From CS1-C013 sp964353745 (lineage in GTDB: Archaea; Aenigmatarchaeota; Aenigmatarchaeia; Aenigmatarchaeales; Aenigmatarchaeaceae), in assembly GCA_964353745.1 (NCBI GenBank), contig CAYGWD010000003.1:1-55310 (forward strand): a stretch of DNA of 55,310 nt. The letters are read 5' to 3'. The first letter of the stretch is position 1, and every line of letters starts with the position of its first letter. Positions 52,381-55,310 of this stretch are shown in pieces. A program made the translations under genes and the position numbers. Below the pieces are notes generated by a model that saw nothing but the letters and a program-made list of their open reading frames with translations, did not search any database and had not been told where the DNA came from.

Positions 52381-53382
52381 ATGAAAAGTAAAGCTGGCCC
52401 TGTTGGCATAGAGAAGATTTTCGACATAGAAAATGAACCCATGCCCAATGGAGCTTGGTGGTGGTGGTTCTGGTTGTTCTTTTTTGATAATCCTAAGAAT
52501 CCTGAAAAGCCAAGACAATTAATGATACTGTGGTCAACAAAAAACGTAAGAGAAATTGATTGCAACGGCGTCAGGCTCAAAATAAAACCTTCTAAAGATA
52601 GAAGAAATCTCTGCGGTGCAGTCGCCGCATGGTATTTTGACGGAGAAAATATGAATCACAACCTTCTTCTTGAGCAGTGCAACATAAATATATCAGACAA
52701 AGGAATTTATTCAGACTCTGCCACACCTACCTGTTTTTCTGTGGATGAGAATAAAAATATTGTAAAAATTGGAAATGATTTTGAATTCATTGCAGAAATA
52801 AAGACTAAGCACGAATTCATAAAACCGACCTATCAGTCAAGCACCTACATAGGTAACAGGGGATACTCTATTATAAAATTAAATCATCTTGGCTTGAGCG
52901 GAAGAATAAAAAATAAACCGATACATGGAAGCGCTTACTTTCAGCGCATATTCTTGAGTGTGCCTCCACCGCCCTGGTATTGGGGGATATTTCATTTTGA
53001 AAATGGTGGTGTTTTAAGTTATTTCAATCCGCATTTACTTGGAAAGTCCCTGAAGAAGGACATATCATTTTTTGATGGCGAAGAAATGCATAAATTCAGT
53101 GATATAAGTGTAAATAGAAGCGGCGAGGATACACCTACCTTTACTATAACAGGAGAAAACAAACAAGAAAAAATAAAGTTTATTGTAAATTCTTATTCTC
53201 ACTCTTCATGGACATTCAAGAAAAAATTTCTAAAAATAATTCCAAATAAATTGACCTACAATGAGTATCCCGCGGTTATTTCTGGCTTAAAACTTACAGA
53301 CAGAAAAACAGGAAAAAATATTCCTCTATCTTTAGGCAGTTCAGTAGGCAATGCGGAACACACAACAGGATTCTTGCTTTGA
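52381..53382 (+). CDS. Trp-rich hypothetical protein, possibly lipocalin-like (CrtC/AttH type)
   Basis: 333 residues without signal peptide. The N-terminus contains GAWWWWFWLFFFDN, and a later aromatic-Pro segment is SVPPPPWYWGIFHFENGG. Many alternating strands and GSAYFQRIFLS suggest a beta-barrel or AttH/CrtC-like lipocalin pair that could bind hydrophobic molecules such as carotenoids or lipids; this is tentative. AGTGAT lies 5 nt before the ATG. It is 28 nt after the YjbQ stop. I do not recognise it with certainty. Confidence 0.5.
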   Translation: MKSKAGPVGIEKIFDIENEPMPNGAWWWWFWLFFFDNPKNPEKPRQLMILWSTKNVREIDCNGVRLKIKPSKDRRNLCGAVAAWYFDGENMNHNLLLEQCNINISDKGIYSDSATPTCFSVDENKNIVKIGNDFEFIAEIKTKHEFIKPTYQSSTYIGNRGYSIIKLNHLGLSGRIKNKPIHGSAYFQRIFLSVPPPPWYWGIFHFENGGVLSYFNPHLLGKSLKKDISFFDGEEMHKFSDISVNRSGEDTPTFTITGENKQEKIKFIVNSYSHSSWTFKKKFLKIIPNKLTYNEYPAVISGLKLTDRKTGKNIPLSLGSSVGNAEHTTGFLL

Positions 53383-53471
53383 TTTTACACTATCTAAATT
53401 TCATTTCCACAAGCTAGAATGGCATATGCAGACTAACTGAAATAGATATAAGATGATACCTACCGATTAAA

Positions 53472-53870
53472 TTATTCTTCAGAACGACCGCCACCACCTG
53501 TATGATGTGTCGCTGCTCCATCATCAGTTATTGGTAATCTTTCAGGACCTTTTTTAAACTCTTCTCCTTTCAACCATTTGTATAATTGTTCTCCACGTTC
53601 TTTTGTTAATTTATAAGTTCTGCCAGTAGGCTGCTCAAGAATTCTAGAACCCACCAATAAATCCAATACAGTTTGTGATGCCATTAAAAGACTTCCATCA
53701 ACTTTTTCAAAATTCTCATTTTCACATTTTTGACCAATGTATAAAATATTATTTCTAAATTCCTCTTTAATAGATTTACTACCTACAAAATCTTTTATGT
53801 ATCCCATCATTTCTTCAGTCATAGATAATAAATTAAAGATTAAAGATTTAAGCTTATTCAGATAACTCAC
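53472..53870 (-). CDS. Small hypothetical protein, possible winged helix
   Basis: 132 residues if GTG 53870 is the start; an internal ATG at 53822 is an alternative (MTEEMMGYIKDFVG). Residues about 55-100 (GSLLMASQTVLDLLVGSRILEQPTGRTYKLTKERGEQLYKWL) resemble a winged-helix domain. The C-terminus is low-complexity (HHTGGGGRSEE). There is no membrane segment. It is isolated between two plus-strand genes. Start and function are uncertain. Confidence 0.5.
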   Translation of the reverse strand: MSYLNKLKSLIFNLLSMTEEMMGYIKDFVGSKSIKEEFRNNILYIGQKCENENFEKVDGSLLMASQTVLDLLVGSRILEQPTGRTYKLTKERGEQLYKWLKGEEFKKGPERLPITDDGAATHHTGGGGRSEE

Positions 53871-53944
53871 CGATATATTTCTGAGAAAAGGTTGTATCTT
53901 TTACATTAGCGAAATTTCATATAAGTTAGTTTCTTATAATTATA

Positions 53945-53962
53945 ACAGGAATATAATCCTGT
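53945..53962 (+). promoter_or_regulatory. Hairpin overlapping the ribosome site of the methylthiotransferase gene
   Basis: ACAGGA-ATATAA-TCCTGT is a perfect 6-bp inverted repeat with a 6-nt loop. Its right arm ends in TCCTGT, followed by GAAAAAATG, so the GTGA ribosome site partly lies in the stem. It could affect initiation or be an operator; chance is possible in AT-rich DNA. Confidence 0.4.
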
Positions 53963-53968
53963 GAAAAA

Positions 53969-55252
53969 ATGCCAAGCGTCTACATAGAAACTTATGGTTG
54001 TTCTGCGTCCCAATGCGAAGCAGAGATAATGGCCGGCCTTTTGGAAGCAGCTGGTTTTGACATTATAAAAAATGAGAAGTATGCTGACCTAATAATAGTC
54101 GTGACATGCTTTGTAAAGCAGGTTACTGAACAACGAATTCTATTTAGAATAAAACAAATAAGAGACGCTTATCCTGAAAAAAAACTAATCATAGCCGGAT
54201 GCATGCCTGAAGGAATATACAGGAAGGTGACAGACATCATTCCGGAAGCCAGTCTGGTAAGCACCCACCACGTAAAAGAAATTGCGCAGGCTGTCAAGAA
54301 AACCTTGGAAGGAAAGAGAGTGGAATACCTTGGAAAATCAGAAGAAGTAAAATTATGCTTGCCGAAAATAAGAAAGAACCCTGTGATAGACATAGTTCCA
54401 ATCTCAAGCGGTTGCGACTCTTCCTGTGCTTATTGCTGCGTTAGGTTTGCCAAAGGTAAATTATTCTCATATCCAAAGGAGATGATAATCAAAGAAATAG
54501 AGAATTCAATAAGGCAAGGCTGTAAAGAAATTTGGCTGACCTCTCAGGACAATGCCTCCTATGGCTTGGAAGACAAATCAAGCTTACCAAAACTATTAAA
54601 TGAAATCTCTACTATTCCTGGTAATTTTCTAGTCAGAGTAGGGATGATGAATCCAAAGAACGTTCTGCCCATACTCGATGATCTAATAGAATCTTATCAG
54701 AACGATAAAATATACAAGTTCTTACACCTGCCTATCCAATCTGGGGATGATAAAGTATTGGAGAAAATGAACAGAGATTACAAAATAGAGGATTTCTTAA
54801 AAATTGTAAAAGGATTTAGAAAGAATATTAATTTTAACCTATGGACCGATGTCATCGTGGGCTTTCCTGAAGAAACTGAAGAACAGTTCGAGAATACTAT
54901 TAAAATAATAGAGAACATCAAGCCTGATTGGACCAATGTCTCAAAGTTCGGATTAAGAAATAAGACTCTTGCTGAAAAACTTGAGCAACTACCACGCAAC
55001 ATTGTTAATGAAAGAAGCGAAAGAATGTCAGAAATAGTGAGAAAAATATCCTTTGAGAAGAACAATGAATGGATGCACTGGGAAGGTGCGGTACTGGTAT
55101 CTAAAAGGGGAAAGGAAGCTGGCCAATGGCTTGGTAGGAACCCCGCTTACAAGCTAATCCTGGTTGAAAACAAGGAGAATTTGCTTGGAAAGTTTGTCAA
55201 GGTGAGGATAAAAGAGGTTGGCTACTCTCATCTGACGGGAGTCCTAATCTGA
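53969..55252 (+). CDS. tRNA t6A37 methylthiotransferase (archaeal e-MtaB type)
   Basis: 427 residues. The N-terminal UPF0004 domain has Cys11, Cys47 and Cys78 for the second iron-sulfur cluster. The radical SAM motif is C149xxxC153xxC156 in SGCDSSCAYCCVRFAKG. The C-terminus (VLVSKRGKEAG ... VKVRIKEVGYSHLTGVLI) is a TRAM domain. This is the archaeal/eukaryotic branch (CDKAL1-like) that converts t6A37 to ms2t6A in tRNA. Length is normal. Confidence 0.93.
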   Translation: MPSVYIETYGCSASQCEAEIMAGLLEAAGFDIIKNEKYADLIIVVTCFVKQVTEQRILFRIKQIRDAYPEKKLIIAGCMPEGIYRKVTDIIPEASLVSTHHVKEIAQAVKKTLEGKRVEYLGKSEEVKLCLPKIRKNPVIDIVPISSGCDSSCAYCCVRFAKGKLFSYPKEMIIKEIENSIRQGCKEIWLTSQDNASYGLEDKSSLPKLLNEISTIPGNFLVRVGMMNPKNVLPILDDLIESYQNDKIYKFLHLPIQSGDDKVLEKMNRDYKIEDFLKIVKGFRKNINFNLWTDVIVGFPEETEEQFENTIKIIENIKPDWTNVSKFGLRNKTLAEKLEQLPRNIVNERSERMSEIVRKISFEKNNEWMHWEGAVLVSKRGKEAGQWLGRNPAYKLILVENKENLLGKFVKVRIKEVGYSHLTGVLI

Positions 55253-55302
55253 AAAGACAATCTTTATATTCAAGGAAACTATTATCTTAAAAAGTGAACT
55301 TT

Positions 55303-55310
55303 ATGAAAAT
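55303..55310 (+). CDS. Start of a truncated downstream gene
   Basis: ATGAAAAT at the right edge follows AAGTGAACTTT, a good ribosome site, and a TATA-like CTTTATATT about 35 nt upstream. Only two full codons (Met-Lys) are visible. Confidence 0.4.

Noticed and set aside
53383..53471. Possible C/D box guide RNA
   Set aside because: An ATGATA-like C box and a CTGA are present but in the wrong order and spacing for a C-D'-C'-D set.

Overview
The window is archaeal chromosomal DNA, AT-rich and gene-dense. The information-processing genes are archaeal: a TATA-binding protein, MCM, the RFC small and large clamp-loader subunits, an RPA-like OB-fold protein, HerA, a Hef-type helicase, aIF2-beta, ribosomal proteins L10e and L40e, TrmI and an archaeal t6A methylthiotransferase. 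Many starts are preceded by GGTGA-type Shine-Dalgarno sites, others by a TATA box about 25 nt upstream (leaderless type). Small reduced proteins, Asn/Thr-rich secreted giants and many inteins suggest a DPANN-like archaeon. That placement is inference; no rRNA gene is present.

Layout. 1-6834 (mostly minus): a partial coiled-coil protein, Hef helicase, a HerA-type ATPase carrying two inteins, an M50-like membrane protease and a small helical protein. 7046-24871 (plus): a long co-directional surface locus. It starts with a PD-(D/E)XK-like/winged-helix protein and a second winged-helix protein. Overlapping genes follow for a small sequon-rich surface protein and a 2673-residue surface protein, then four small exported, anchored or unknown proteins. 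After a terminator/promoter gap comes a tightly overlapping set: an exported, membrane-spanning HerA-family ATPase, a cytoplasmic coiled-coil protein, a membrane coiled-coil protein and a MinD-like ATPase. 24908-30903: membrane proteins, a dolichol-kinase-like protein, DUF1512, L10e, a Vsr-like homing endonuclease, an epimerase, a prepilin peptidase and TrmI. 30898-34561: Nudix, tRNA-Pro, tRNA-Thr, a zinc ribbon, a HAD phosphatase, a UbiA prenyltransferase, a LAGLIDADG endonuclease and L40e. 34599-39776: a secreted transglutaminase, RfcS with an intein, and RfcL. 39788-51138 (minus): TBP, MCM with two inteins, a cupin, an RPA-like protein, a pilin-like LamG protein, aIF2-beta and a beta-helix/LamG surface protein. 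51249-end (plus): a DPH6-like protein, YjbQ, a Trp-rich unknown and methylthiotransferase, plus one small minus-strand gene.

Three themes stand out. (1) The 7-24.5 kb locus looks like a dedicated cell-surface system: giant glycosylatable proteins, small anchored partners, and an energised envelope machine built from a transmembrane HerA ATPase, coiled coils and MinD. (2) Homing elements are dense: five inteins in three ATPases, all inside or just after nucleotide-binding motifs, plus two free-standing endonucleases each directly downstream of a ribosomal protein gene. (3) The TATA-binding protein is a single repeat instead of the usual two.

No stretch longer than 300 bases lacks a gene. The largest gap is 6835-7045.
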